NCBI RefSeq assembly: GCF_004005945.1
Contig: NZ_SACS01000001.1
Coordinates: 1 to 64,000, forward strand
Direction of reading: 5' to 3'
Length of the DNA: 64,000 bases
DNA from: Rheinheimera riviphila
Lineage (GTDB): Bacteria > Pseudomonadota > Gammaproteobacteria > Enterobacterales > Alteromonadaceae
Positions 1 through 8,299 of this stretch are shown here, piece after piece (the first letter of the stretch is position 1; each line of letters opens with the position of its first letter). Position numbers and translations under genes: made by a program. The notes beneath the pieces are model-generated. The model did no database searches and was not told the origin of the DNA. It saw only the letters and a list, made by a program, of their open reading frames with translations.

Positions 1-242
1 ACCTCACCAACTAGCTAATCCCACGTAGGCGCATCCGATAGCATGTGGCCCGAAGGTCCCACACTTTGGTCCGTAGACATTATGCGGTATTAACAGTCGT
101 TTCCAACTGGTATCCCCCTCTATCGGGTAGCTTCCTACGCATTACTCACCCGTCCGCCGCTAGGTCCGAAAACCCCGCTCGACTTGCATGTGTTAGGCCT
201 GCCGCCAGCGTTCAATCTGAGCCATGATCAAACTCTTCAATT
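1..242 (-). rRNA. rrs: 16S ribosomal RNA, 5' portion (partial)
   Basis: The reverse complement of 217-242 starts with the universal bacterial 16S 5' sequence (AGAGTTTGATCATGGCTCAG, the 27F site). It continues through helices typical of gammaproteobacteria to GGATTAGCTAGTTGGTGAGG at the window edge, so only about the first 240 nt are present. The V1 segment (about 161-181) is much shorter than in E. coli. The gene is transcribed leftwards from the leader at 347-703. Open reading frames inside it are not genes. Confidence 0.97.
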
Positions 243-346
243 AAAGTTTTTTCTGTCACCGAAATGACATGCTCAGTATTACTGACTAAATATTTTACTA
301 TCTGGTCACTCATACTCAGTTAATTCGTTTTGCGAATCTTCTTTCA

Positions 347-406
347 CGAGTGCCCACACAGATGATTGATTGCTAATTGTTAAAGAGCGTGCTTCGACTA
401 CGAAGC
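347..406 (-). promoter_or_regulatory. rrn leader antitermination region (boxB, boxA, boxC)
   Basis: Reading leftwards on the minus strand there is a boxB-like hairpin (391-406, GCTTCG-TAGT-CGAAGC), then boxA (376-389, CGCTCTTTAACAAT), then boxC (347-360, TGTGTGGGCACTCG). Order and sequences match the E. coli rrn leader, where boxA recruits NusB/S10 for rRNA antitermination. The set lies between the promoters and the mature 16S end, as expected. Confidence 0.9.
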
Positions 407-415
407 GGGAGGCGA

Positions 416-443
416 ATAATACACTTCCCAGAATTTAAGTCAA
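416..443 (-). promoter_or_regulatory. rrn promoter proximal to 16S (P3)
   Basis: Minus-strand -35 TTGACT (438-443), a 16-bp spacer and -10 TATTAT (416-421), followed by a C/G-rich discriminator. It is the promoter nearest the 16S gene and lies just upstream of boxB/boxA. The 16-bp spacing is shared with the two upstream promoters and is typical of rrn promoters. Confidence 0.75.
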
Positions 444-567
444 GCAGCAGAATTCACTATTTGAATGAGCTCTGCTGCTCAACCTGACTTACCTTGAAAA
501 CCCCGAAGGCTTTTCTGCCTCACTTCGACTTTCGGGTCTTTCAACCCCTCGTCGCTGCGAGGCGGCC

Positions 568-595
568 ATTTTAGTCAGTTTTCAGTTCGTGTCAA
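568..595 (-). promoter_or_regulatory. rrn promoter, middle (P2)
   Basis: Minus-strand -35 TTGACA (590-595), a 16-bp spacer and -10 TAAAAT (568-573). The consensus -35 and the position between the other two promoters support a tandem rRNA promoter. The downstream sequence is G/C-rich (GGCCGCCTCGC), as in stringently controlled promoters. Confidence 0.75.
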
Positions 596-675
596 GCGTC
601 TTTTTATCGACTATTTTCACTTTCTTCAAACTCACTCAGTTCGCTGCTTTCGCTGCTCACCGTGGCATGGCGCGC

Positions 676-703
676 ATTATAGGGCGTATTTAAAATGGCG
701 CAA
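676..703 (-). promoter_or_regulatory. rrn promoter, distal, P1-like with GCGC discriminator
   Basis: Minus-strand -35 TTGCGC (698-703), a 16-bp spacer and a perfect -10 TATAAT (676-681) followed by GCGCGCC. This closely resembles E. coli rrnB P1, whose GC-rich discriminator makes it sensitive to ppGpp/DksA. The A/T-rich tract upstream (about 710-780) could act as an UP element. The stretch 704-856 holds no gene that I can see. Confidence 0.85.
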
Positions 704-856
704 GCGGGAATTTGAAGAAATATGACATTTTGAATTCAACCGCACATTAAACAAACAATTTGTATTTTTAACCGGCATTTTCAACACAAAACCCGGTACA
801 AAACTGCAGTTCAGTGAGAAATCCTTTTCTCAGCGCTTTATATAAAGCACAACTTC

Positions 857-3481
857 TCAGCGTAAATTAGGTGCCAGCCACATTTGCGCTTGTTCTTTAG
901 TGAAGTTTTTGCGGGTAGCGTAATCCATCAACTGGTCGTCATCAATTTTACTGACTGCAAAGTACTTACTATCCGGATGGGCAAAATACCAACCTGACAC
1001 GGCTGCACCTGGCCACATGGCGTAACTCTCAGTCAGTTCTAAACCAATCTCTGGGGTGACGTTGAGCATTTCAAACAAAGTGCCTTTTTCGGTGTGCTCC
1101 GGACAGGCCGGATAACCAGGTGCTGGTCGAATCCCCTGATAAGCTTCGCGGATCAACGCTTCGTTATCCAATGTTTCATCAGCGGCATAACCCCAATAGT
1201 CTTTACGCACTTGCTGATGCAGATACTCAGCTAACGCTTCGGCCAGACGATCCGCCAGAGCTTTCACCATAATACTGTTGTAGTCATCGTGCGCGGCTGC
1301 AAACTCAGCGGCAAACTCATCAGCACCAAAACCGGTGCTGACAGCAAAGGCACCTATATAGTCGGCAATGCCAGAAGCGGCTGGCGCGACAAAATCCCCC
1401 AGACAGCTATTCGGTGCATTGTTACGCAGCTGCAGTTGCTGGCGCAGATTATACAAACGGTGTTTTTCGACGCTGCGGCTTTCATCGGTATAGACAATAA
1501 TGTCGTCACCTTCACTATTGGCAGGGAACAGACCAAAAATGGCCCGCCCTGTAACTTTACGCGAACCAATCATCAGATCCAGCATGTCATTGGCATCTTG
1601 GAATAGCTTACGCGCTTCGATACCGACTTCCGGGTGATTCAAAATTGCCGGATACCGACCGGACAACTGCCAGGTTAAAAAGAATGGCGTCCAGTCGATA
1701 AACTCGCGCAATCTCTGCAGATCAACATCGTGCCAGATATGAATGCCTGGCTTTTTCGGCGCTGGCGCAACTTTGGTTAAATCCAGTTTGAACTTGTTTT
1801 CGCGCGCCTCTGACAACGTTAGCATCTTCTCACCAGGGCGGGCCCGTTGATGTTGTTCTACCGCACGGCGGTATTCGTCATTCACCCGCGCCAGATAATC
1901 TGGTTTTTGCGTTGCGCTAATTAAAGATTGCACCACCGAAACACTGCGGGAGGCATTCGGCACATACACCACGCCATGTTGATAATTCGGCGCAATTTTA
2001 ATAGCGGTGTGGGCTTTTGATGTGGTGGCGCCACCTATTAATAGTGGAATGGTAAAACCAAGCCGCGTCATCTCTTTGGCGACATGTACCATTTCATCCA
2101 AGGACGGCGTAATTAAACCCGATAATCCAATGATATCAACGTTCAGCTCTTTGGCTTTTTGCAGCAAGGTCGCACAAGGCACCATCACGCCAAGATCAAT
2201 CACTTCGTAGTTATTACACTGCAGCACCACACCAACAATATTCTTCCCGATATCGTGCACATCGCCCTTGACGGTCGCCATCAGCACTTTGCCTTGCGCT
2301 CTGGCACCGGTACCGGCTTTTTCCAGCTCTATATAAGGTTGCAGATAAGCCACGGCTTTTTTCATTACCCGCGCCGATTTCACCACTTGCGGCAGGAACA
2401 TCTTGCCTTCACCAAATAAATCGCCGACCACATTCATGCCGTCCATCAGCGGACCTTCAATCACATGTAGTGGCCGTTCGACTTGCAGGCGTGCTTCTTC
2501 GGTATCGATATCAATAAAATCGGTAATACCTTTGACCAACGCATGTTCAAGGCGTTTACTGACCGGCCAACTGCGCCAGGCTTCGTCTTCCTTGACAGCA
2601 ACGCTGCCATCGCCTTTAAACTGCGCGGCAATTTCCAATAAACGTTCAGTGGCATCATCACGACGATTGAGGATCACATCCTCGACCCGCTCCCGCAGCA
2701 ACTCAGGAATATCGTCATAAACCGCCAATTGACCAGCATTGACAATCCCCATATCCATGCCGGCTTTGATCGCGTGATACAAAAACACTGAGTGAATAGC
2801 TTCGCGCACCGGATCGTTGCCGCGAAACGAAAATGAGACGTTGGAGACACCACCAGAGATTTTGGCGTATGGGCAAAGCTTTTTGATTTCACGGGTGGCT
2901 TCGATAAAATCGACGGCGTAGTTATTGTGCTCTTCGATGCCTGTCGCAACCGCAAAAATGTTCGGATCGAAGATAATGTCTTGTGGCGGGAAACCAATTT
3001 GCTCGACCAGGATTTTGTAGGCGCGTTGGCAAATTTCGACTTTGCGTTTTTGCGTGTCGGCCTGCCCAACTTCGTCAAACGCCATCACCACCACGGCAGC
3101 ACCGTAACGACGCAGCAATTTCGCCTGATGTAAAAACTGTGCTTCACCTTCTTTGAGTGAAATGGAATTGACCACAGCTTTGCCCTGAATGCATTTCAGC
3201 GCAGCTTCAATCACTTCCCATTTCGAGGAATCGACCATAATTGGCACCCGGGAAATATCCGGCTCGGACGCCAGTAAATTCAGGTAACGGACCATGGCGG
3301 CTTTGCTGTCGAGCATCGCCTCGTCCATATTGATATCGATAATTTGCGCGCCGCTTTCGACTTGTTGCCGGGCGACCTGCAGTGCGGCTTCATATTTGCC
3401 GTCGAGAATAAGTTTTTTAAAACGGGCAGAGCCGGTGACGTTGGTGCGTTCACCAATGTTGATAAATCTGACTTGTTGCAT
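857..3481 (-). CDS. metH: Cobalamin-dependent methionine synthase, C-terminal part (folate, B12 and activation domains)
   Basis: This 874-aa protein corresponds to E. coli MetH from the pterin-binding domain to the end. Visible parts are the folate domain ([14 protein letters not shown] at the N-terminus), the B12 domain with the cobalt-ligand motif DVHDIG, and the AdoMet-binding reactivation domain with [15 protein letters not shown]. The homocysteine-binding domain is missing here and is encoded by the gene immediately upstream. The two genes overlap as TAATG, so translation is probably coupled. A GTG six bases upstream (3487) is an alternative start. Together the two proteins would transfer the methyl group of methyl-tetrahydrofolate to homocysteine. 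The split falls at the HMT/pterin domain boundary, so I read it as two functional subunits rather than a frameshift. Confidence 0.93.
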   Translation of the reverse strand: MQQVRFINIGERTNVTGSARFKKLILDGKYEAALQVARQQVESGAQIIDINMDEAMLDSKAAMVRYLNLLASEPDISRVPIMVDSSKWEVIEAALKCIQGKAVVNSISLKEGEAQFLHQAKLLRRYGAAVVVMAFDEVGQADTQKRKVEICQRAYKILVEQIGFPPQDIIFDPNIFAVATGIEEHNNYAVDFIEATREIKKLCPYAKISGGVSNVSFSFRGNDPVREAIHSVFLYHAIKAGMDMGIVNAGQLAVYDDIPELLRERVEDVILNRRDDATERLLEIAAQFKGDGSVAVKEDEAWRSWPVSKRLEHALVKGITDFIDIDTEEARLQVERPLHVIEGPLMDGMNVVGDLFGEGKMFLPQVVKSARVMKKAVAYLQPYIELEKAGTGARAQGKVLMATVKGDVHDIGKNIVGVVLQCNNYEVIDLGVMVPCATLLQKAKELNVDIIGLSGLITPSLDEMVHVAKEMTRLGFTIPLLIGGATTSKAHTAIKIAPNYQHGVVYVPNASRSVSVVQSLISATQKPDYLARVNDEYRRAVEQHQRARPGEKMLTLSEARENKFKLDLTKVAPAPKKPGIHIWHDVDLQRLREFIDWTPFFLTWQLSGRYPAILNHPEVGIEARKLFQDANDMLDLMIGSRKVTGRAIFGLFPANSEGDDIIVYTDESRSVEKHRLYNLRQQLQLRNNAPNSCLGDFVAPAASGIADYIGAFAVSTGFGADEFAAEFAAAHDDYNSIMVKALADRLAEALAEYLHQQVRKDYWGYAADETLDNEALIREAYQGIRPAPGYPACPEHTEKGTLFEMLNVTPEIGLELTESYAMWPGAAVSGWYFAHPDSKYFAVSKIDDDQLMDYATRKNFTKEQAQMWLAPNLR

Positions 3482-4560
3482 TACCACTCCAACGAAAAGG
3501 CTTCAAGGCCGGCCAGATTAAACTGATGCGACACCGCTTTCGGCTGGCGCGGCTTCACGCCAGCAACCACGTCGCTGATGGCTTTAATATGCTCAGGCGT
3601 GGTACCGCAACAACCACCGACAATATTTAAGAAACCTTGCGCCGCCCAGTCTTTAATTTCTGCCGCCATCTCAACGGCGCCTAAATCGTATTCACCAAAT
3701 TCATTCGGTAGTCCAGCATTTGGGTGCACTGAGACATAACATTCTGAAATGCCGGATAAAGTTTCGACATAAGGCCTTAATAAATCCGGGCCTAATGCGC
3801 AATTTAAGCCAAAAGTGACAGGCTCCACATGCGCCAGCGAATTGTAAAAGGCTTCGGTGGTTTGGCCGGATAAAGTGCGGCCGGAAGCATCGGTGATAGT
3901 ACCGGAAATCATCACCGGCAATTTATAGCCAATTTCATCAAACACTTGCAGTACTGCGAACGCCGCAGCTTTAGCATTTAGCGTATCAAAAATGGTTTCC
4001 AGCATAATGATGTCGGCACCACCTTCAATTAATGCATGCGTCGACTCAGTGTAAGCAGCAACCAAAGTATCAAAATCGACATTACGATAACCCGGGTCGT
4101 TGACGTCTGGCGAAATCGATGCTGTTCTGTTGGTTGGGCCTAACACGCCAGCAACATAACGTGGTTTATCCGGCGTTAAAGCAGTAAATTCATCACAGGC
4201 TTTGCGGGCTAAAGCCGCCGATTCGCGGTTAATGCGTGCCGACAGATGCGACATGTCGTAATCAGCCATCGCAATCGGTGTGGCGTTAAAGCTGTTGGTT
4301 TCGAGAATGTCTGCACCCGCGGCCAGATACTGGCGATGGATTTCCAGAATCACGTCTGGTTTGCTCAGTACCAATAAATCGTTATTGCCTTTGAGATCGG
4401 ACGGCCAATCGGCAAATTCTTCGCCGCGATAATCGGCTTCCTGTAACTGATATGACTGGATCATCGTGCCCATGGCGCCATCCAGCACTAAAATTCGTGT
4501 CGATAATAAAGTGGAAAGCGCCTGCGGCGTCAATCTGGCTGTTGTTGGCTTACTGCTCAT
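3481..4560 (-). CDS. metH: Homocysteine S-methyltransferase subunit of split MetH
   Basis: This 359-aa protein matches the N-terminal homocysteine-binding TIM barrel of MetH. It begins the domain with [14 protein letters not shown] and carries the zinc-ligand motif [11 protein letters not shown] near the C-terminus. In E. coli the same domain is residues 1 to about 350 of one 1227-aa chain. Here it ends with its own stop, which overlaps the start of the gene for the remaining domains. Its own start overlaps the metA stop (TAATG), placing it in a metA-metH-metH operon. It should need the downstream protein for methyl transfer from cobalamin. Confidence 0.92.
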   Translation of the reverse strand: MSSKPTTARLTPQALSTLLSTRILVLDGAMGTMIQSYQLQEADYRGEEFADWPSDLKGNNDLLVLSKPDVILEIHRQYLAAGADILETNSFNATPIAMADYDMSHLSARINRESAALARKACDEFTALTPDKPRYVAGVLGPTNRTASISPDVNDPGYRNVDFDTLVAAYTESTHALIEGGADIIMLETIFDTLNAKAAAFAVLQVFDEIGYKLPVMISGTITDASGRTLSGQTTEAFYNSLAHVEPVTFGLNCALGPDLLRPYVETLSGISECYVSVHPNAGLPNEFGEYDLGAVEMAAEIKDWAAQGFLNIVGGCCGTTPEHIKAISDVVAGVKPRQPKAVSHQFNLAGLEAFSLEW

Positions 4561-5489
4561 TACACCCGCTCCTGGCCAATTTGTTGGATATCAAATGGCG
4601 TTGCCTGATAGACATAATAGTTCAGCCAGTTGCTGAACAATAAAAAGGCATGACTTTGCCACAGTTTCTGCGGGCCTTTTGATGGATCGTTCTGTTTGAA
4701 GTAATTTTCAGGAATTTTTGGATCCAGACCAGCACCGACATCGCGTTGATATTCGTCGTTTAAGGTCGTGAGATCATACTCAGGGTGCCCGGTCACAAAC
4801 ACCCGACTGCCACTGCTGTTCTGTAATAAATATGCGCCGGTGACATCGGCTTCCGCCAACACATGAATATCGGCGTGTTGCTGGTATTTTTGTTTTGGGA
4901 CCTGGGCATACCGTGAATGTGGCACTAAAAACATATCGTCAAAACCGCGCACTAGCGGGCTTAACGGTTGCACTACGTCTTGCCAGTAGACGCCGGATAA
5001 TTTGTCGCCGCGAATTTCCCGTTGCAAACCATAGTAGTAGTACAAAGCTGCATGCGCCGCCCAGCATAAGAACAAGGTCGAAGTGACATGCCGATCAGCC
5101 CAGGCCAGAATTTCTGAAAGCTGTGGCCAGTAACTGACATCTTCATAGTCCACCAACCCCAAAGGTGCGCCGGTAATTATCAGGCCGTCGTAATTTTGCT
5201 GCTGCACATCAGAAAAATACTTATAAAAACAATTCAAATGACTTTCCGGCGTGTGTTTACTGACATGATTATCCAGCCGGATCAAGTCGATATCGACTTG
5301 CAGCGGACTATTCGCTAACAGCCGTAACAACTGAATTTCGGTGGTCACCTTATTTGGCATTAAATTCAGAATAGCAATTTTCAACGGACGAATATCCTGC
5401 TGCGCCGCCCTGCTTTCAGTCATCACAAATACATTTTCCGCAGACAAGGCTTCGACGGCAGGTAATTGATCAATAACTTTAATTGGCAT
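4560..5489 (-). CDS. metA: Homoserine O-succinyltransferase
   Basis: This 309-aa protein starts [15 protein letters not shown] and aligns along its length with E. coli MetA, the first committed enzyme of methionine synthesis, which acylates homoserine. The acyl-accepting cysteine lies in [11 protein letters not shown] and the catalytic His/Glu in VTGHPEYD. The loop reads TGAPLGLV; a glycine there is associated with succinyl-CoA use, whereas acetyl-CoA users have Glu (family knowledge). The start at 5489 was preferred over an in-frame start 20 codons upstream because of the family N-terminus and the GGAG eight bases before it. It is the first gene of the operon with split metH. A MetJ-like operator lies just upstream. 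Confidence 0.95.
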   Translation of the reverse strand: MPIKVIDQLPAVEALSAENVFVMTESRAAQQDIRPLKIAILNLMPNKVTTEIQLLRLLANSPLQVDIDLIRLDNHVSKHTPESHLNCFYKYFSDVQQQNYDGLIITGAPLGLVDYEDVSYWPQLSEILAWADRHVTSTLFLCWAAHAALYYYYGLQREIRGDKLSGVYWQDVVQPLSPLVRGFDDMFLVPHSRYAQVPKQKYQQHADIHVLAEADVTGAYLLQNSSGSRVFVTGHPEYDLTTLNDEYQRDVGAGLDPKIPENYFKQNDPSKGPQKLWQSHAFLLFSNWLNYYVYQATPFDIQQIGQERV

Positions 5490-5546
5490 AACAGCTCCAC
5501 GCAGGATAAAAAGTGCTGCTACTTTGGCGAAAAATGACCAGGAAGT

Positions 5547-5570
5547 CAACTTCTACACGTTTAGATGGCT
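5547..5570. promoter_or_regulatory. Putative MetJ operator (three tandem met-box-like octamers)
   Basis: Three adjacent octamers, CAACTTCT, ACACGTTT and AGATGGCT, match the MetJ consensus AGACGTCT at 5, 6 and 6 of 8 positions by my count. They lie between divergent metA and the periplasmic-protein gene. MetJ with AdoMet represses met genes at tandem octamers in gammaproteobacteria. The match is degenerate, so this is a candidate only. No cobalamin riboswitch was recognised here. Confidence 0.5.
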
Positions 5571-5637
5571 AAATAAAAATTGGCAGATAGACAACTCAGC
5601 TCTATGCTTTGGACAGGTCATTCAGAGAAAACTATCG

Positions 5638-6510
5638 ATGTCCCATTTTCGTAATAGCTTGGCGATTGCACTGTTTTTTTGGCTGTCTGCAGTTACAGCG
5701 ACAGAGCAAATCGATATTTATATCCGGGATGATGTGTATGAAGACTATCTAAAATTTGTCGATGGCCGTGATGTGCTGTCGATCACCGAATTTAATAGTC
5801 CCTATCTACGGCGGGATGTCGCCGATATGGTCGTGCTGCAACAGGCATTGGCCTTAGGTGGGTTCACAAAAAAATTCAATTATATTCCCGGCAAGGTCAA
5901 TTTTCGAAATACCAAAATGCTGGAAAATGGCGAGTTGCTGTTAAGTTTTGACAGTTATTGGCTGACTGATGCCAAGGCGATTGCTGACAAAATTTACATC
6001 AGCGATCCGGTGATCAAAAAAGGTCAATATCTGGCGGGACTGTTTGCCAGCCCAAACAATAAAAAAGTATTCGCTGTGACATCGGTTGGCCAATTGGCAG
6101 AACTGACCGCAGTGTCGACGCCAAAATGGCAAACGGATTGGCAGACATTATCAACCTTGCCTTTAAAGCAGTTGGTCCGTGAAGACGAGTGGTTAAGCCA
6201 AGCCAGGATGGTGCATATGCAGTGGGTTGATTTTATGCTGATGCCATTATTTAACGCGCCGAGCGGTCATTATCAGCTGGAAAAAATCCATTTAAAAATG
6301 GTGCCAAAACTAGCCGTGCTGTTAAATGACAGCCGTCATTTTGTGATCAGCCGCAACCATCCACAAGGGAAAGCGGCTTTTAGCGCCTTAAATTCTGGCT
6401 TAAAACAACTGCGAGCCAGCGGGAAAATAGAGCTGATTTATACCAGAGCCGGTTTTTTAGTGGACCATGCGCAGTACAACATTTTAAATACTCCAAAAAC
6501 CGTCGACTGA
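5638..6510 (+). CDS. Secreted substrate-binding-protein-like protein, function unknown
   Basis: This 290-aa protein has an N-terminal signal peptide (residues 1 to about 22, ending near VTATEQ). The mature part resembles bacterial type-3 extracellular solute-binding folds: RDVADMVVLQQALALGG early on, then a motif-poor alpha/beta region. It is not coupled to a permease, so a sensor or stand-alone periplasmic role is as likely as transport. The start at 5638 was chosen because it gives a proper signal peptide; an upstream in-frame start at 5524 would place 38 unrelated residues before it and overlap the metA promoter. It is divergent from metA and convergent with recA, with which it shares a terminator. 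Ligand unknown. Confidence 0.65.
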   Translation: MSHFRNSLAIALFFWLSAVTATEQIDIYIRDDVYEDYLKFVDGRDVLSITEFNSPYLRRDVADMVVLQQALALGGFTKKFNYIPGKVNFRNTKMLENGELLLSFDSYWLTDAKAIADKIYISDPVIKKGQYLAGLFASPNNKKVFAVTSVGQLAELTAVSTPKWQTDWQTLSTLPLKQLVREDEWLSQARMVHMQWVDFMLMPLFNAPSGHYQLEKIHLKMVPKLAVLLNDSRHFVISRNHPQGKAAFSALNSGLKQLRASGKIELIYTRAGFLVDHAQYNILNTPKTVD

Positions 6511-6559
6511 CGCTTTAACCGATCTGCACATTTACTCGTATTCAATTTTGCAGAACGTA

Positions 6560-6585
6560 AAAAAACCAGCCGCAGCTGGTTTTTT
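6560..6585. terminator. Bidirectional terminator between the periplasmic-protein gene and recA
   Basis: Eleven-base arms AAAAAACCAGC and GCTGGTTTTTT enclose a 4-nt loop (CGCA). A run of A before and T after gives a U tract in both directions, fitting the two convergent genes. Confidence 0.9.
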
Positions 6586-6651
6586 ATCAAAGGTTAAAGT
6601 GTCAGTCCACTGCAACCCAATCCGACCACTGTGATCGCGGCCTAAAAGTTT

Positions 6652-7707
6652 TTACAGCTCTTCAAACTCTTCAACTTCCGGCGATACTTCTTCAATCACC
6701 GCCGCAGTACCTTTTTTCGCAGCTAACAACAAGCGGCTACGTAACTCAGTTTCGATTTCAAGCGCAATGGCTGGGTTGTCTTGCAGGAACTTCATCGAGT
6801 TCGCTTTACCCTGGCCAATTTTGTTGCCTTTATAGGCATACCAGGCACCGGCTTTATCAATCAGCTTCTCGTTGACACCTAAGTCAATCAACTCGCCATT
6901 TTTGCTGATGCCAGAGCCATATTGAATAATAAATTCGGCTTGTTTAAACGGCGGTGCTACTTTGTTTTTCACCACTTTGACGCGGGTTTCGTTACCCACC
7001 ACTTCGTCGCCTTCTTTCACCGAACCGATCCGACGGATATCCAGACGCACTGAAGCGTAGAATTTTAAGGCGTTACCGCCGGTGGTGGTTTCTGGTGAAC
7101 CAAACATCACCCCAATTTTCATCCGGATTTGGTTGATGAAAATAACTAAAGTGTTCGAACGTTTGATATTACCGGTCAATTTACGCAGCGCTTGTGACAT
7201 TAAACGCGCTTGTAAACCCACGTGGCTGTCGCCCATGTCACCTTCAATTTCTGCTTTTGGTGTCAGTGCAGCCACCGAGTCGACAATAATGACGTCAACT
7301 GCGGCAGAACGGACTAACATGTCACAAATTTCCAGCGCCTGTTCACCGGTGTCTGGCTGCGAGACCAGTAAGTCTGCAACATTGACACCTAACTTAGCGG
7401 CATACAGTGGATCTAAAGCGTGTTCAGCATCGATAAAAGCACAGGTTTTACCCATTTTTTGCGCTTCAGCGACAACTTGCAATGTTAACGTCGTTTTACC
7501 AGAAGATTCAGGGCCATAAATTTCGACGATCCGGCCGCACGGTAAACCGCCAATACCAAGGGCGATATCCAGACCTAACGAACCTGTTGGAATGAAATCG
7601 ATCTCAAGCGCGGTGCTGTCACCCAACCGCATAATAGAACCTTTACCAAACTGACGTTCAATTTGACCTAAGGCTGCGGCCAGTGCTTTTTGCTTGTTGT
7701 CGTCCAT
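6652..7707 (-). CDS. recA: Recombinase A
   Basis: This 351-aa protein aligns with RecA throughout. It has Walker A GPESSGKT near residue 70, Walker [11 protein letters not shown], the L1/L2 loop region ([21 protein letters not shown]), and an acidic C-terminus ([12 protein letters not shown]). RecA forms ATP-dependent filaments on single-stranded DNA for homologous recombination and triggers LexA cleavage. The start [13 protein letters not shown] follows a GGAG site. A LexA box lies 38 bp upstream. No recX follows; the next gene is the convergent periplasmic protein. Confidence 0.98.
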   Translation of the reverse strand: MDDNKQKALAAALGQIERQFGKGSIMRLGDSTALEIDFIPTGSLGLDIALGIGGLPCGRIVEIYGPESSGKTTLTLQVVAEAQKMGKTCAFIDAEHALDPLYAAKLGVNVADLLVSQPDTGEQALEICDMLVRSAAVDVIIVDSVAALTPKAEIEGDMGDSHVGLQARLMSQALRKLTGNIKRSNTLVIFINQIRMKIGVMFGSPETTTGGNALKFYASVRLDIRRIGSVKEGDEVVGNETRVKVVKNKVAPPFKQAEFIIQYGSGISKNGELIDLGVNEKLIDKAGAWYAYKGNKIGQGKANSMKFLQDNPAIALEIETELRSRLLLAAKKGTAAVIEEVSPEVEEFEEL

Positions 7708-7745
7708 CTGAATCTCCGGCTAAAAATCTGAAAAGGCATGAAATG

Positions 7746-7761
7746 CTGTATGCTCATACAG
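7746..7761 (-). promoter_or_regulatory. LexA (SOS) box of recA
   Basis: CTGTATGAGCATACAG on the minus strand is a perfect 16-bp SOS box; to my recollection it is the same as the E. coli recA operator. It lies 39 bp before the recA start and overlaps the last codons of pncC. It should make recA DNA-damage inducible. The -10/-35 hexamers around it are weak by eye. Confidence 0.92.
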
Positions 7762-8266
7762 TAGTTGAATGCGTTTCCTCTGTCAACAATAAAATCAGTT
7801 GCTGCAGGGCAAAATCAATCGACTGCTGCCGCACTGCACAACGATCACCGTGAAACAGCATCCGGGTCGTCACGGTGTGACCAAACAAATGAAAGCCAAA
7901 ACAGACAGTGCCGACCGGTTTTAGCGCACTACCGCCGTCAGGCCCTGCGATGCCAGACACTGCCACCGCCACCTGCGCATTGGCAGCGAGTGCCGCGCCA
8001 GTGGCCATTTCGGCGACAGTTTCCAGGCTTACCGCGCCAAACTGCAGCAAAGTCGCGCTTTTAACCGCCAACAATTGTTGTTTGGCTTTATTGCTGTAGG
8101 TGATAAAACTGCGATCCAGATAAGCAGAGCTGCCGGCAATGGCGGTCAGGCTATAAGCGATACCACCGCCGGTACAGGATTCAGCAGTGGTGATAGTGGA
8201 TTTTTTCCGTAATAATAGCTGACCAAGTTCAGTCGCCAATAGCTGGGTTTGGGCAGGAACCGTCAT
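7754..8266 (-). CDS. pncC: Nicotinamide-nucleotide amidase (CinA C-terminal family)
   Basis: This 170-aa protein is the stand-alone CinA C-terminal domain, which hydrolyses NMN to nicotinate mononucleotide in pyridine nucleotide salvage. Visible family motifs are TTAESCTGGGIAYSLTAI (catalytic serine region), FITYSNKAKQQLL and AVSGIAGPDGGS. There is no N-terminal MoCF domain, as in E. coli PncC. It sits directly upstream of recA in the same direction and is divergent from mutS (33 bp apart). Its 3' end contains the recA SOS box. Confidence 0.93.
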   Translation of the reverse strand: MTVPAQTQLLATELGQLLLRKKSTITTAESCTGGGIAYSLTAIAGSSAYLDRSFITYSNKAKQQLLAVKSATLLQFGAVSLETVAEMATGAALAANAQVAVAVSGIAGPDGGSALKPVGTVCFGFHLFGHTVTTRMLFHGDRCAVRQQSIDFALQQLILLLTEETHSTTV

Positions 8267-8299
8267 CTTTAGTCCAATGCAGGAATACAGAACCTCATT

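Noticed and set aside
45-227. Open reading frame on the plus strand
   Set aside because: Lies wholly inside the antisense of the 16S rRNA gene.
817-848. GAGAA...TTCTC and GCTTTATATAAAGC repeats after metH as a terminator
   Set aside because: Both stems are short and A/T-rich without a T tract, so they cannot be separated from chance.
5490-5637. Cobalamin or AdoMet riboswitch before metA-metH
   Set aside because: No B12 box or SAM-riboswitch core could be found in the 148-bp gap; MetJ-like octamers are a better explanation.
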